From assembly GCA_946902875.1 (NCBI GenBank), contig OX336343.1:18957596-19021595 (forward strand): a stretch of 64,000 bases of DNA, given 5' to 3'. A model generated the notes under the pieces. That model was not told the origin of the DNA. It searched no databases and saw only the letters and a program-made list of their open reading frames with translations. Source of the DNA: Nematopogon swammerdamellus (Eukaryota > Arthropoda > Insecta > Lepidoptera > Adelidae). A program made the position numbers and the translations under genes. Shown piece by piece: positions 41,346-53,051 of this stretch. How positions within the stretch are numbered: position 1 is the stretch's first letter; the number at the start of each line of letters is the position of its first letter.

Positions 41346-43195
41346 CGGACTGATTCGGGGTTGGTTTTCAGCACCTATCTTTGATTCGATCTTACCACTA
41401 CCACAGAATACTTAATAGGTACTATCGTCCACTACGCACGCCACTATAAATTCTAGGTACCTACTTCACATACAGCAAATACTAAACAAATACATTCATG
41501 TATACGTATATATATACTGGAGAATATCGTTCAGGTTCGATAGCGAGCAGGATATCGGGAGATTTTCCATTACAGAGAATTACGGTCGCTTAGCATCAAA
41601 GTTTTGGCCCCAAGGCCCACTTAGAAATCACCTAGACGGGTGCTCTGTCCTAGATAAACCATAATGCTTCGTGTCCAGGCGTTTTGTGGCTCCCTAGACC
41701 CTCTTTAGAGGAAAAAAAAGTCCTCCGAAAGCGCACGACGCGAAACCCGAAATATCCGCGATCTTCGGAATAGGCTGAGAGGGAGCGATCTTTAGCTCGC
41801 ATGGTTGTTTATTTTGAATTTTGTATGAATTACTCGGAAAAGGAACTGCGAATGGCGCAAGGAGGTAAGGTTCGCTTCCAGTTTTCTATTGTTTATATTC
41901 CTTTGAATGTAAATGTGTCTGCGGACCGGCTCGGAACGAATAGCAATATTTGTTTTGTCGTGCTTGGAGATCTTTCGGTGCTTCCTCTGGCGGTAGGTAG
42001 AGTTGCGGTCTTATGTTTTTTTGGCAACAACTCGAGTATTCGTTTATTTTGTCAGTCGTTCATCCAAGGGTTATAAGGGACGCTAACGAGACGCTATATC
42101 TCCTATTCAAAATGTATATTGCTGACGATGTTTAGCTATAATAATGTCGACATTTTGTTACTCTACTATGCTGTCATTTACTTTTAGGGGTCGGATTATA
42201 TCCGGCCGGATTATTCCGGTCGGAAGTGTCGAATTAAAAACCAGAAGATTATCAGCGTTTGCGAAGATTCGACGTCATGACTATTGGATAAACAGAAAAA
42301 CTGATTGTTCCGGTAAAAGAAGATAACGTAATTAAGTATTACGTGTGCAATGAAGAAATATTTCAGATTCTACAAGCAACTAGACACGGCGGAAGAAATC
42401 GAATGAAGAAAGAATTAAATTTGCGTTATAAAAACATACGGACATTAAAATAATCTTAATAAAAGATCTTCTTAATAAAACGTATTTTTATTATCATATA
42501 TGATTATTATGATATCATTATGAATAATGTCTATCGCGTATTGGGCATACGCGATAGACATGATTCATAAAGCCCGCTCAATTTAATTATTTTAACAGTT
42601 ATCATCATATTGCGCTCTCATATTGGGCATTTTTCAAAATGTCCGGGCGTTATGTATAATGTCCAATTATTCACTCGGTCCATAACATATATACTCCTAA
42701 AACTAAAACCAAATGCGACCTGCTTAGAGGTGACCTAGTGTCTAGAAATTGGAAGGACCTGTTAATACGGACGTATAGGTACTATTAAAGCATTTTCCTG
42801 CTTACATCAATGTTCGATTTTCGGGTCCTAGAGTAATTACCTAAATTTCATTGTAAGTCTCGTAACTGTCACTGTAAGGCACACTTAAGTACATAATAGG
42901 TACCTATATTGAGTAACCTCGTGAGGGCACCATTTGAACAAATTAGAATTTGATTGATTTGGTTGAAAGTAGACTTGGACTAACCAGAAAAAAAAAATCT
43001 GTTTGCTTATTGATTTTCTCACACACCGTCACGCTGCGAGTTGTCATTATTTTGAATAGCGTAGGGTCGCTCGCCCCCAATACTCGACATTGCTGGGTAT
43101 GGAGGCTATATTTATAGTTTACTTTTCGTATATACAGAACGCGAACTTAGTGCACATTGCAGTTTATTCCAGTAAGATTTTTCTGCGTAATTTTT
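41346..43195. other. Low-copy DNA with one strong hairpin
   Basis: No gene recognised. A 20-bp stem with one mismatch lies at 42521-42567. Confidence 0.4.
42521..42567. other. Hairpin, 20-bp stem and 7-base loop
   Basis: TGAATAATGTCTATCGCGTA and TACGCGATAGACATGATTCA pair at 19 of 20 positions around TTGGGCA. Could be a miRNA-like precursor core (short), a protein site, or a small foldback relic. Confidence 0.7.
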
Positions 43196-43245
43196 TTTCC
43201 TCTGCCATCATTCTGGCGCTGCGTTACCATTAGAGCACGTGTTAT

Positions 43246-43880
43246 GCTATAAAAGTCGTAGCAACCCCTGGAATTTAACATCGTTACATACAATACAGCC
43301 TCCAGTTGCCCCAGCAGCCAGCCAGGGAGGCGAGTTCGGGCCAACCCAACGAGCAGACGTATTCTTCTCGTTGCTGGACAGGCTGCGCAAATTGGCGGTT
43401 GTTGGCCAAAGAGGTATTATGTTCTAGCTTACTAGAGAACTCACTCGGCCAACTAGCATGTTCCAACGAGTTGTGGTTCACGGTCCTCAAGTCTCTTAGT
43501 CGAGCGCGAGAGGCCGCAGTCGTCGCATGCCTGCTGCGATCGCGCCATGCCGATTTTAAGCTAATACATTTACACATATTCGTCCGTGCGCTCACGCAAA
43601 CGTTAATGATACTAGCTAGTCGAAGGTGCGATGGCGAATCTGGAGATGAAGTGTTAGAATGAAAAGACAATATGCACATCGACGCACGGGTGCGATCTTT
43701 CTCCCTGGCTTACTTCTTACCCCTTGCCTCTCTCTCGCACGCTTCCCGCCCCGCGCGAGCCCCCCACACCGACCGCCAGCCCGTCTCCCACACGCTTCCC
43801 GCCCCGCGCGCGCTCCCCTCTTTCGCTCGGCTCTGAGCTCCGCCTCCCCGCTACCTTACCCCATACCTCAGCCGCTGGGA
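43246..43880 (+). promoter_or_regulatory. TATA-like site and GC-rich promoter-like block
   Basis: GCTATAAAAG (43246-43255) is a good TATA-box match. About 50 bases downstream a 118-codon plus-strand ORF runs 43306-43662, but a 131-codon minus-strand ORF (43284-43679) covers the same bases, and neither looks like a known protein. A C/CG-rich stretch follows at 43725-43860 with CACGCTTCCCGCCCCGCGCG present twice. A promoter with a GC-rich 5' UTR is possible; coding is not supported. Confidence 0.25.
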
Positions 43881-44931
43881 CGCCGCTTCTCTGTATATTT
43901 CTTCGGAGCGATAACTCTAGTACGCTAGTACATAATATCTCTTTGTTGTTGGCTAATTTAGTAGAAGGCGTCTCGTCTCCATGAAGACCAGTCAACAAGT
44001 CTGCAGACGTCTGGAGAGATATTGAAGTCTCCTACGACAAGGTCTGGATAAAGAGGGGGTGCATCAGTCTTTCGATTTCACTGCTACTGCTGGCTACAGA
44101 CATCTGCCCTTGTTATTTTTTGGAGACACAAATATAAAAATGCAGTATTCAACGAATAACATAAAGATCTGTCGTAGTTTAAAAAAGGGATAAAGAACAT
44201 GGGGCCCATAATTGAGCCTGGAAGCACACTGTGCAAAGGTCACGATTATATAATATGTATAGTCCGAATAGTACCTATCATTTGCATTTATTTATTTCAT
44301 CCTTATGTACAATGTACAATTTAATTCGTCACATTAAAATGCAGGAAATTATGTTATGGAGTCCAACCATGGAAAGCGACAAATGCATACCTACAGTCTT
44401 AACATTATTATTTAAAAAAGGTGAATAAGTTATAAAATGTAAAATTATAAGAAAATAAAATAAATACTTGAAAGAATTCTCAAATTAGTCGAAAATATTA
44501 AAATTATACAATAATAACATACGCCAGAGACTCTCTCTGGCAGAGAGAGAGAACACGCGCCACTTTTTTTTTCAAACCATCTAACTAAATAATTTGCAGT
44601 TTTTAGATCATTGTAAGCAATCTTTTTGAGAAATATCTCAAGGCAACGCTGTTTAACGCATTTTGAGAATCTGACGAGCTGCTTTATGTAACTATCTAGC
44701 GTCGAAACAACACTCTTCCCTTCTAAGACCGATTTCTAGATCCGCCAACGACCGCAGTCGCCCGTGGGCTTCTGAAGTCTGAGTACCTACTGTCTGAAGC
44801 TTATTGCGAAGGCACAAGTGCGGTGAACTTATGATGTACCCCTTAAGCAACAGTGAGGTCGGGCGGGCGCTGTTACAGTTTTGGAGCATTAGAGACGCAG
44901 CCGTACCTACATAATTAACGTAAAACTTGGG
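43881..44931. other. Unassigned
   Basis: No gene was seen. A small GAGACTCTCTCTGGCAGAGA hairpin lies at about 44527. Confidence 0.35.
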
Positions 44932-45352
44932 ACCGTTGGAGGCTGACCGTGGTTCGGATTCCACTTTAAACTGTAGGTCCCTTCCCATCTTACCTTACTA
45001 GGTGGTAGGTTTTATTTATCCCGGCCAGGTTGATACCACCGCATTGAGCGAAACGTCGGTCGAAACGGCTATGTAAATAGTTCGTATTTTCCTTTCAGTT
45101 CAGTTTAGCCGACATGAAATGAAGGGAAGCACTGACATGGCAACCAGTTCACCCGGTGTTATGGGCTGACATCATGGATGTAGCGAAACGTCGGTCGAAA
45201 CGGCTATGTAAATAGTTCGTATTTTCCTTTCAGTTCAGTTTAGCCGACATGAAATGAAGGGAAGCACTGACATGGCACCCAGTTCACCCGGTGTTATGGG
45301 CTGACATCATGGATGTTATAGGTGACGTAACCAGCCGTGTCAGTTTCCATAA
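44932..45352 (+). mobile_element. Chimeric SINE with internal tandem duplication
   Basis: Starts in the head (GACCGTTGGAGGCTGACCGT, TTCGGATTCCAC) without the 5S part. The segment GCGAAACGTCGGTCGAAACG to GCTGACATCATGGATGT (about 45048-45181) is repeated immediately at 45182-45316, almost identically. It then ends GTAACCAGCCGTGTCAG and a short A run. The duplication is confined to this copy. Confidence 0.88.
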
Positions 45353-46114
45353 AAAAGCAAGTTGCTGTTAAAAACTCTCGGGCGACAGTTTCGGAAGAGT
45401 CATAAAAATGGGAAAACACATCCTTCCATATTTATGTGCCTTCGAACCGCAAACATGTGTCATCATAAGCTTCTGCCATGATTTGGTGAATCGGCAAAGA
45501 GAAATACCTACCACAAAACATGTCCGCCCCCCCCTTCATCGACTGCCACTTCAAATAAACGACGAGCATCAACCCCCGCCACCTCCGCGGACTTGACAAA
45601 CAATGTTTACAGACGAACTTTAATATGTAGTAGAGGGAGGGCGATTTATATGGGAAAACCAAACAAGAGAGAGCCATTGGCAAACATATTCGATTTAGAG
45701 CGCTCTGCAACACTCCTGGCTTATCGGTGCTGTCGGAGCTGTCTCCATTCTCTAAACTTATATGACTGGACTGATCAATGATATTATATGTTAAAAAGGA
45801 CGTAGATAGGTTATACGAGCTCCTAAAGCGGCACACTAAATACAAGACCACAGTCCTGTTTGAAGTTAGTCGCGCATCAACTACGCACGCGTTCAGACGT
45901 GCGTCGTCCTTCCTAAGTAGTTATCAGTTATACCAACCGCCACATAACTTGAATTCCCTCATCACTTTATAGTTCTTCCTCTCTCAACTCTTCAAGGACG
46001 TGCCGTGTGTGGGCACTGAATGTCATATAGATAGCCTATAAAATATCATTGGGACTGATTCAGATATTATTTCACAAAAGCATATACAGTAAGTAGGTAT
46101 GACTCGTCATCATT
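45353..46114. other. Unassigned
   Basis: No recognised gene or repeat; a minus-strand ORF at 45432-45851 lacks domain features. Confidence 0.35.
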
Positions 46115-46335
46115 TTTCAACCGACTTAAAAAAAGGAGGAGGTTCTCAATTCGACTGTATGTTTTTTTTATGTTTGTTACGCGATTACCTATTGTGGGCC
46201 GATTTTGAAAATTCTTTTTTTGTTTGAAAGAGGATAACCCTGAGGTGGTCCCATTTTAATTTAGTTAAGATCAGATTGGAAAGCGAGGCTTTCGGCCTCG
46301 CGATTCCGCCGAGTACACTAATAGCAAAAAATAAA
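46115..46335 (+). repeat. Dispersed repeat family D, copy 1
   Basis: AACCGACTTAAAAAAAGGAG, GAGGTTCTCAATTCGACTGT, then TTTGTTTGAAAGAGGATAAC and GTGGTCCCATTTTAATTTAG. Other copies lie at 50250-50440 (inverted) and 51745-51800. Known to me as a common lepidopteran repeat. Confidence 0.75.
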
Positions 46336-46387
46336 AAAAAACTGTGAAATAAAAAACTGTATGTATGTATGTGGATGGATGAGAAGA

Positions 46388-46480
46388 GCGGAAGACCGCG
46401 TGTGGTGGCGTGCCTTGGGAGAGGCCTATGTCCAGCAGTGGACCGATACAGGCTGATGATGATGATGATGATGATGATGT
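46388..46480 (+). mobile_element. RTE-like 3' end with GAT microsatellite tail
   Basis: GGAGAGGCCTATGTCCAGCA encodes the GEAYVQQW C-terminus. GTGGACCGATACAGGCTGAT follows and runs into (GAT)n at about 46453-46479, the simple-repeat 3' end typical of this type. Only about 60 coding bases are present. Confidence 0.8.
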
Positions 46481-46984
46481 ATGTATGTTCCTCCATAACT
46501 TGCCCTGTGCTTAAAGGATTTCGTATACATTCGGGATTCGTTCTCCTGGTGCTCTACTATCGAAATGCCAATCACATAATAGGGAGAAATTTTAGCGTAC
46601 CTACTTGGTATTTCAAGGAAAATTTCTAAATTGCACTAGAGAGGCTCAACAAGTGGACGACGAAGGTGTAAGCGCGCTCGCGGCCTCTACATCACACAAA
46701 CTCGAGTCCACTTGGAAATATGAAGTTTCTCCCTCGACCGCCCTTATGTATAGCCCGCCCTCTGGAGAGTGCCTTGCTGTGGAAAATTTGGTGTAGTGCG
46801 CATTTTGCCGCGCTAAAAGTTTGTGCGCGCATTATTTTACTGAAGTACCTACGCAAAATTGTATTAAGCGAAATGTATATGTATACCAGTGGCGTGGCGT
46901 GAAAATTTGACTGAGGGAAGCCGAAGGAGGTGTAAGTTAGATATAATAGTGTGCGTACTGACTGGGTGCATAGTCCTTACCTAT

Positions 46985-47200
46985 AATAAAATCCAACGTC
47001 TGCTTTCTGTCTGTCCGAGTGTCTGTCTGTCCGCTTATAACTCGAGAACCACTGAACCGATTTTAATAAAACAAAATTCTGCGGATAGCTTGATTCTTCC
47101 CATCAACTGTAGGCTACTTACTATCACGCTAAATGGCTTATGAGGTTAGCAGTGAAGTGAAATATGAGAGCGGGAGGAGCCGCGGGCACAGCTTGTATTA
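46985..47200 (+). repeat. Dispersed repeat family E, copy 1
   Basis: AAAATCCAACGTCTGCTTTC, CTTATAACTCGAGAACCACT, GATAGCTTGATTCTTCCCAT and CGCTAAATGGCTTATGAGGT; it ends GGAGCCGCGGGCACAGCTTG. The inverse copy at 59851-60085 matches almost base for base. TAACTCGAGAACCACTG is also found in the 100-bp foldback unit. Confidence 0.85.
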
Positions 47201-47697
47201 AATAAAAGGGAAGCCGATGGGAATCGGATATACATTGTATACTTATGTTGTGATATTTAAAAACCATACTTTTTTATGAAAATGTAAAACAATATAGAGT
47301 GAAATGGCTTGAAAGAAATTACATTCCCGATATCACCCGATTACCTAACTAAACAGTCTTACTGCCTGAACAAGTCGCCAAGGTGAACAAGGTTTTAGAA
47401 CTGATTTTCACTTTAGAGCTTTCGCTTTCCTAAATCACTTCCCAATGTAGGTACTAGTTCTATGTAGGTAGACCTATGTCCGTACCCCCTCCCCTTGTAA
47501 CATTCCAGACTACAAACTACCTCCTTAAAAGCCCCGCGATCGTAAAAAGCGGAGACACGCCACTTGCCCGCGAAGATTTAACGATTTTCATTTCCTGCTA
47601 CAATTTTTTACGACACCGAACTCGCTATAAAACGAAACTTAATCATTAGAACTTGACCCTTCGTACTTACCTGCCTGAACTTTTCTATAACTTCGAT
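47201..47697. other. Unassigned
   Basis: Nothing recognised. Confidence 0.35.
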
Positions 47698-48054
47698 TTT
47701 TAGGGTTCCGTATCTGTCGTACCGGACCCTATTACTAAGCCTACGCCGCGCCGTCTGTCTGTCTGTCCGTCTGTCGAAGGGCTGTATCTATTGAACCGTA
47801 ATAATTTAACAGTTGAAATTTTCACGGAATATGTGTTACTTATTATGGCCGATATAAGAAATAATAAAAATAGGAAAAAGTAAAAATTTCACGGGGGTCC
47901 CCATAGAAGAAACTAAAAAGTGTCTGCGCGCCATCTACCGAAAAGATTATGCAGCATTTCAACTAATACATAGATGGCGTGAGTGGAGCTGACCATGACA
48001 TGGTGATACGGAACCCTTGGTGCGGGAGTTCGACTCGCACTTGGCTGGTTTTTA
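47698..48054 (+). repeat. Dispersed repeat family C, copy 2
   Basis: TAGGGTTCCGTATCTGTCGT, CTATTACTAAGCCTACGCCG, CTGTCTGTCTGTCCGTCTGT, GATACGGAACCCTTGGTGCG, and the end CGACTCGCACTTGGCTGGTT. Confidence 0.85.
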
Positions 48055-48194
48055 GCTTAGCTGAGCAGTAAAAATCGTCTCGCCTTTAAAGTAAGTGATC
48101 GAACTCGGAGGAAAATCATAATCCGTGATCGGAGTCACATTTTATATTAGTCCGGCTCTAATCCGAGGGGAGCCGCGGGCACCAAGTATTTTTT

Positions 48195-48330
48195 TATCGA
48201 ACCTGACATGGTTGGCTACATTGCCCATTGCACCCGTAACACCTTGGTGAACGAGGCGCCATGTCAGTGCCTCCCGTTCCGTCGGCTACACTCAAAAAGC
48301 CGCTTCGAACGATCTTTCATTCAATAAAAA
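48195..48330 (-). repeat. Chimeric SINE, degraded 3' part
   Basis: CGAACCTGACATGGTTGGCT, TGAACGAGGCGCCATGTCAG and TCGGCTACACTCAAAAAG are diverged complements of the SINE 3' half. Confidence 0.7.
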
Positions 48331-48344
48331 ACGAAATTGAAAAA

Positions 48345-48620
48345 AATAGACATACATACATACCACACGCTGTAGCCCAGCAGCTGGGCTACAGCTGCTG
48401 CAATCGGGGTAAGCAGAGTAATCGGTGATGTGCTCATGTAAATTACAGCACAATACCAACCACCACGTTTAGCAAAGTATACGGACAAGATAACTATGTC
48501 GAGCAGCAAGTAAGACACGAAGACCCACCTGCTGCATGACTCGGTGGAAGTAGGTGAGAGGTGGCTAACCAGCCGCCCTTTAGCACGGCATCGTGTCCTT
48601 ATACCTTAGTCGCCGCATTT
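48345..48620 (+). repeat. Dispersed repeat family B, copy 4, with hairpin
   Basis: CACACGCTGTAGCCCAGCAG is followed by CTGGGCTACAGCTGCTG, a perfect 12-bp hairpin (GCTGTAGCCCAG) at the same place as the hairpin of the 18335 copy but of different sequence. Then AGCAGAGTAATCGGTGATG, GTAAGACACGAAGACCCACC and a partial right end. Confidence 0.8.
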
Positions 48621-49191
48621 AAAAAATATAAAAAAGTTTTAAATGTTTTAAACACGTTTTTATGACCAATTTTTTTGCAGACCCTGCATCTATTACTTGT
48701 AGGTTGTTATAGTATCATTCTGTCATTATCTTCTCTCTATATTTTCCTATGCAAGTTATGATAACTCTTCAAGTGAATTCGTCGCGCGCCAGCCTTCAAA
48801 GTGCACCCTCATTTCAATTCGATTCAATCGCACTACCTATTTGTAATTTACATGACTCCCACTTAGCTCTGTCGCGATTATAGATATTGGTTTAAAATTT
48901 ATTCACCCTCGTAGTTTTGCTCATGGGTCGATGTCAATGAGTCACGCGGAGCGGAGACAACCGCGAAATCTTAGTTTAGAGACGATTTTTGTGCTGCTTT
49001 CGCTTAAGTTAAACTGGCGGAAAAGATTTTTCAAATGTTATTTAGTAAACTGACAGTGCTAACATGAAAGACAGCCGAGCAAATACATAAACCTAATACC
49101 AATTACAAGTTTTACACAATAATATAAAAAATTATGATTACCATAATTTTAAAGCTGGAACTTTTTATAGAAATAACAAAATGAGAAATGC
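48621..49191. other. Unassigned
   Basis: No gene seen. Confidence 0.35.
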
Positions 49192-49543
49192 TTTTTAGGT
49201 TTCCGTATCCCGTACGGAATCCTATTACTAAGCCTACGCCGTCTGTCTGTCTGTCTGTCCGTCCGGACAGACGGACGGACAGACAGACGGAAGGCTGTCC
49301 GTCCGTCCGTCCGTCTGTCTGTCCGAGGGCTGTATCTCTTGAACGGTAATAGGTACCCCGTTGAAATATTCACAGAATATGTGTTATTATGGCGGATATA
49401 TGTAACAACAAATAATAAAAAATAGAAAAATTACAAAATTAAGGGGGGTTCCCATACAAGAAACATGTTTTGTTTTCAATGTTTTTTTTTGTGGTGCGGA
49501 AACCTCAGTACGCCAGTCCGACTGGCACTTGGCCGGTTTTTTA
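49192..49543 (+). repeat. Dispersed repeat family C, copy 3, with GTCC/GGAC palindrome
   Basis: TTTAGGTTTCCGTATCC to TGGCACTTGGCCGGTTTTTT. The CTGTCTGTCTGTCCGTC tract is expanded and contains a local inversion (GTCCGTCCGGACAGACGGAC, 49257-49276), producing a self-complementary stretch at 49230-49325. Confidence 0.85.
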
Positions 49544-49760
49544 TAGAATAGAAACTCTTTATTGCACTTAATTGAAATAAGAACAGTACACGACAAGAGA
49601 CAAGATATACAGGAGTGCGCAAAGGCGGACTTATCACTGCAAGTGATTTCTTCCAGTCAACCTTTCATACATAATGTTCTGAGAGACACATCTCTGAGAG
49701 ACAAACGAGCGTATGTACAATTTTGCCAAGATTATAGATTTACAGACTATACATAGCACG
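49544..49760 (+). repeat. TTTATTGCAC-type dispersed repeat
   Basis: AACTCTTTATTGCACTTAAT, then GGCGGACTTATCACTGCAAG and TTTCTTCCAGTCAACCTTTC. The same words occur near 34950-35020. I recall such words as a frequent lepidopteran repeat; its class is uncertain. Confidence 0.6.
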
Positions 49761-50249
49761 GACAAGATATCGTTAATGAAACTAGTATAGAATAGCTAGC
49801 TCCACCTGCGCGGCCGGAAGATATTAGCAAGCGGGAAGCGCGCGAGGTAATTAATCCGCAGCCGAAAGCCGCGGCGATACGTGACACTCTGACACAATCA
49901 ACTTGCGAATGTGCTGTATTCTAGATAGATCCTTCACATAGCTTAGGCAGCTCTTGCTCCAGCAATGCACCCAGTTCCGACGGGAGCGAGTCTTAGGCTG
50001 ACGTTACAGGTGTAGCACGGATGTTCAGACATTTTCCAAATTTGATATTCGTCAAATCGGTAATTCGTGAAATCTTTTTTTCGTCAAATTATGAGATTTG
50101 CCAAATACGCCATTGGTCAAGTCTATGTACAGTCAATACAAAGGCACGCATTTTGAATCACCCATTCACACATATATTTATATTAGGTACCTGTACGAAC
50201 ATACAACAGCAAAAGCTGGTGAATAGAATAGATCTCAGAATAAAAATTC
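49761..50249. other. Unassigned
   Basis: CG-richer at 49800-49880 (GCGCGGCCGGAAGATATTAG). No gene seen. Confidence 0.35.
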
Positions 50250-50440
50250 ACAGACCTCGTACATTACACGACCTTTCGATCTTGACCAAATTAAAATGGG
50301 ACCACACGGGAAGCACCAGCTTTCAAATAAAAAAAGAATCATCAAAATCGGTTCACCCAGTCGAAAGTTATGAGGGGACAATAATAAAAAAAAAAAATAC
50401 AGTCCAATTGATAACCTCCTCCTTTTTTGAAGTCTTTGTC
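50250..50440 (-). repeat. Dispersed repeat family D, inverted copy
   Basis: ACCAAATTAAAATGGGACCA, TTTCAAATAAAAAAAGAATC, CAGTCGAAAGTTATGAGG and AACCTCCTCCTTTTTTGAAG. This is the other end of family D; it carries the conserved AAAATCGGTTCACCCAGTCG phrase missing from copy 1. Confidence 0.75.
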
Positions 50441-50822
50441 CCGAGCGCGCCGTGCCAGCTTTGTAACGCTGCTCCCGATACAGTCTCGCTCGCTCGACAC
50501 CGGAACCGGACATTGGGTTACCTACATGCCCCCGTGCGTGGAGGAGGGTATGGCTGGTCGTATGGCGCTCCTCTTTCCAACGATACGCGTAATTTTTATT
50601 TTCGGCTCACTTTTGCGAGGGCTGAGGCTGATATTTAGATTTTATTTTATTTTACATGCTTATTTAAAATTTTTCCACATCAATATGGTCCAAAATATAC
50701 TAATTATTACTGACATCGATTTTTCTCGCTAAACTCTAGCTACACATGGACATACAAATCACCGCGCTGTCATATCTGAGTCGCGAGCTACACTAAATAA
50801 AAGTTAAATTATAAATTAAAAA

Positions 50823-51089
50823 AAACCACGACCCTTAAAAAGTAAGAAATAATTTCCGTTTACTTATTTAAAGTAGTCGGGGGACCGCTAAGTAAATACC
50901 CGCGCAGCTCTGAGTTTTATATTTTATTTTAAGGGTAGGGGTTTTTTAAATTTGTAATTTTTTCTTACATTTCATTTCAGTAAATAAAAATAAAAACTCA
51001 GAGCTGCGCGGGAATTTCCTTAGCGGTCCCCCGACTCCTTTAAGTAAGTAAACGGAAATGATTTTTGACTTTTTAAGGGTCAGGGGTTT
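50823..51089. mobile_element. Foldback MITE-like element
   Basis: Arms of about 100-110 bases: ACGACCCTTAAAAAGT, TTTCCGTTTACTTATTTAAA, AGTCGGGGGACCGCTAAG and CGCGCAGCTCTGAGTTTT on the left. On the right, the inverse: AAAACTCAGAGCTGCGCG, CTTAGCGGTCCCCCGACT, AAGTAAGTAAACGGAAAT and ACTTTTTAAGGGTC. The spacer is AT-rich, about 60 bases. No ORF. Arms are about 90 percent identical by eye. Confidence 0.8.
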
Positions 51090-51109
51090 TTCATTGCATC
51101 TGGGGTTTT

Positions 51110-51475
51110 TTATTGCATCTGGGGTTCAAGAAGGATCGAGAGTGCCGGTCTTGGTCGATCTGCGCTGCGCTTTTTGACATTCTTGTGTGTTTGGCAATCT
51201 GCCGACGCACCAAAGTAGTCGATATTGGACACCGGGTGGCTAATCTCAAGTGGCAGTGGGCTGGACACGTCAGCCGAAGGGATGACGGCCGTTGGAGTAA
51301 CCGTGTCCTACAATGGCGGCCGTGGACAGGAAAACGGAGTGTGAGAAGACCACCCGCCAGGTGGGACGACGTCGGGGGAATGCAGAGGTTCCGTACCGCT
51401 GAATGCCGGGAGGACTGGAGGAAAATTGGAGAGGCGTATGTCCAGCAGTGGACGTTCACACGCTGACTGACTAAC
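51110..51475 (+). mobile_element. RTE-like retrotransposon C-terminus, best copy
   Basis: Open frame 51113-51466: RRTKVVDIGHRVANLKWQWA, GHVSRRDDGRWSNRVLQWRP, WTGKRSVRRPPARWDDVGG, FRTAECREDWRKIGEAYVQQ and WTFTR plus a stop. This is the conserved end of an RTE-like polyprotein in Lepidoptera. RT and endonuclease are missing. It starts about 20 bases beyond the foldback at 50823-51089. Confidence 0.85.
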
Positions 51476-51744
51476 GGCTGACTGTGTTTTTGGCAAATAC
51501 AATTCTTCTTTCTTTCTAAATGAGACGCCATCTCGAGCAGAAAGTTCGCCAGCTGTCAACTAGCGTAAACATTACAGGAAACGACACACGCTCGTCTCCA
51601 GGATTGAACTGTTTCCTGCGCGTAGTGCGTACACTTCCTCAAGTATCTCTTGGCGAATCACATCAGTTCTGTGGCGATAATCACTATAACGATTGTATAT
51701 AAATCTCAAAACTTACCACGATAAAAATGTACATTGCTACATTT

Positions 51745-51800
51745 TTAACCGACTTAAAAAAAGGAGGAGGTTCTCAATTCGACTGTACATTTTTTTTTGT
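51745..51800 (+). repeat. Family D end fragment
   Basis: AACCGACTTAAAAAAAGGAG and GAGGTTCTCAATTCGACTGT, as at 46115. Confidence 0.75.
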
Positions 51801-53017
51801 TTACCAACTGTACCAACTCTAGAAATGTACCATGTACGTACATACCATCCTACCTACTTTAAACCTAGAAAACTAATAAAAAAGAAGTATCAATTTCGTG
51901 TCCGTCGAGATATTCAATGTAGGAAGACATCAAATCAATCAAAATTATTTTTTCTATAACATTTTATAGTTCAATGTTTCCTAATCAGTATAGCTAACAA
52001 AATTGCCTGGGTAGGCATGCAACCACCTAAAAACAGTTCTTTTTCGAGAGCTGTGCAAGTCTGGGATTGTCCAATCCAATTAAATATAAACATGAGACGC
52101 TAGCTAGCCAGCTATTAAAAATTAAATCTAAAGGATCTAAAATAACACCTATATAATTAAAATACTGTGGACGGTCCGTATTCTGATAAAATGTATATAA
52201 AATTCTGGTTGAATGACAAATAATAATATAATAGTTAATGGCTGTTGAGAATAATATTGTATCCTCGATCTCAAACAGATCAGCACCGCCTGTCTTATAT
52301 CTTTTATATGTTCACGAATTCGCGATGAGCTTACAAGAAAGTGTTTAAAATGTCCATTTCACAATTCTTTCTGTCAATTCTAAGATGTTTGTGAAAATGA
52401 GGGTTTTACTAGTGAACTACTCGTAACTATCTGTGGTAGGGACTACATATCAGTTGGTGCATTACTCAATCGAGTGTTAACCTTAACGCGAGCGGAGCCT
52501 CTTGCAGTGCTAGTATTGAGTAAAGGTGACATAGAGGAGACATGACAGGATGAAGGTGGCAAGACGCATCTCATTTAGAGGTTTGAGCGCTTGCTGTTTG
52601 GAGATAACATATCCGGAACTGCGGTGTTTGGTGATGCTTAGCATATTCGGGAATTGTAAATCTCTCTAGCTTCGACTCAAATTAAGAGCTATTCACTCTC
52701 AATTGTGTTTTCCTCTTGAAAATGTCGAGGGAGATTGAAATTAATGGCGGCATCGGATTCTGTATAAATTCGGATCGCAGGCCTAGATTCGGCTTAGGTT
52801 TAAATTTGTTCTTCGTAAAATCAATGTCCTATCTACAAATAGAAGATTGCGTGTTTGCCTATGTCATGTCGTCTCTTTATAATTCTGGAGTCTCCATCTT
52901 CAATGTTCGATTCAAGTTCTTTATCGCAAAAAATTGCTCTCTTATGGAAACAAACACACCGTGACAAACGGACGAATATATGTATCTCCAATGGCCATAA
53001 ATCTATTAAACTATTAA
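51801..53017. other. Unassigned
   Basis: No gene or recognisable repeat. Confidence 0.4.

Positions 53018-53051
<34 letters not shown>

Noticed and set aside
43284..43679. 131-aa minus-strand or 118-aa plus-strand protein
   Set aside because: Both strands are open over the same GC-rich bases and neither peptide has recognisable features.
50021..50638. 205-aa plus-strand gene
   Set aside because: The ORF runs through an inverted copy of dispersed repeat family D and has no protein features.
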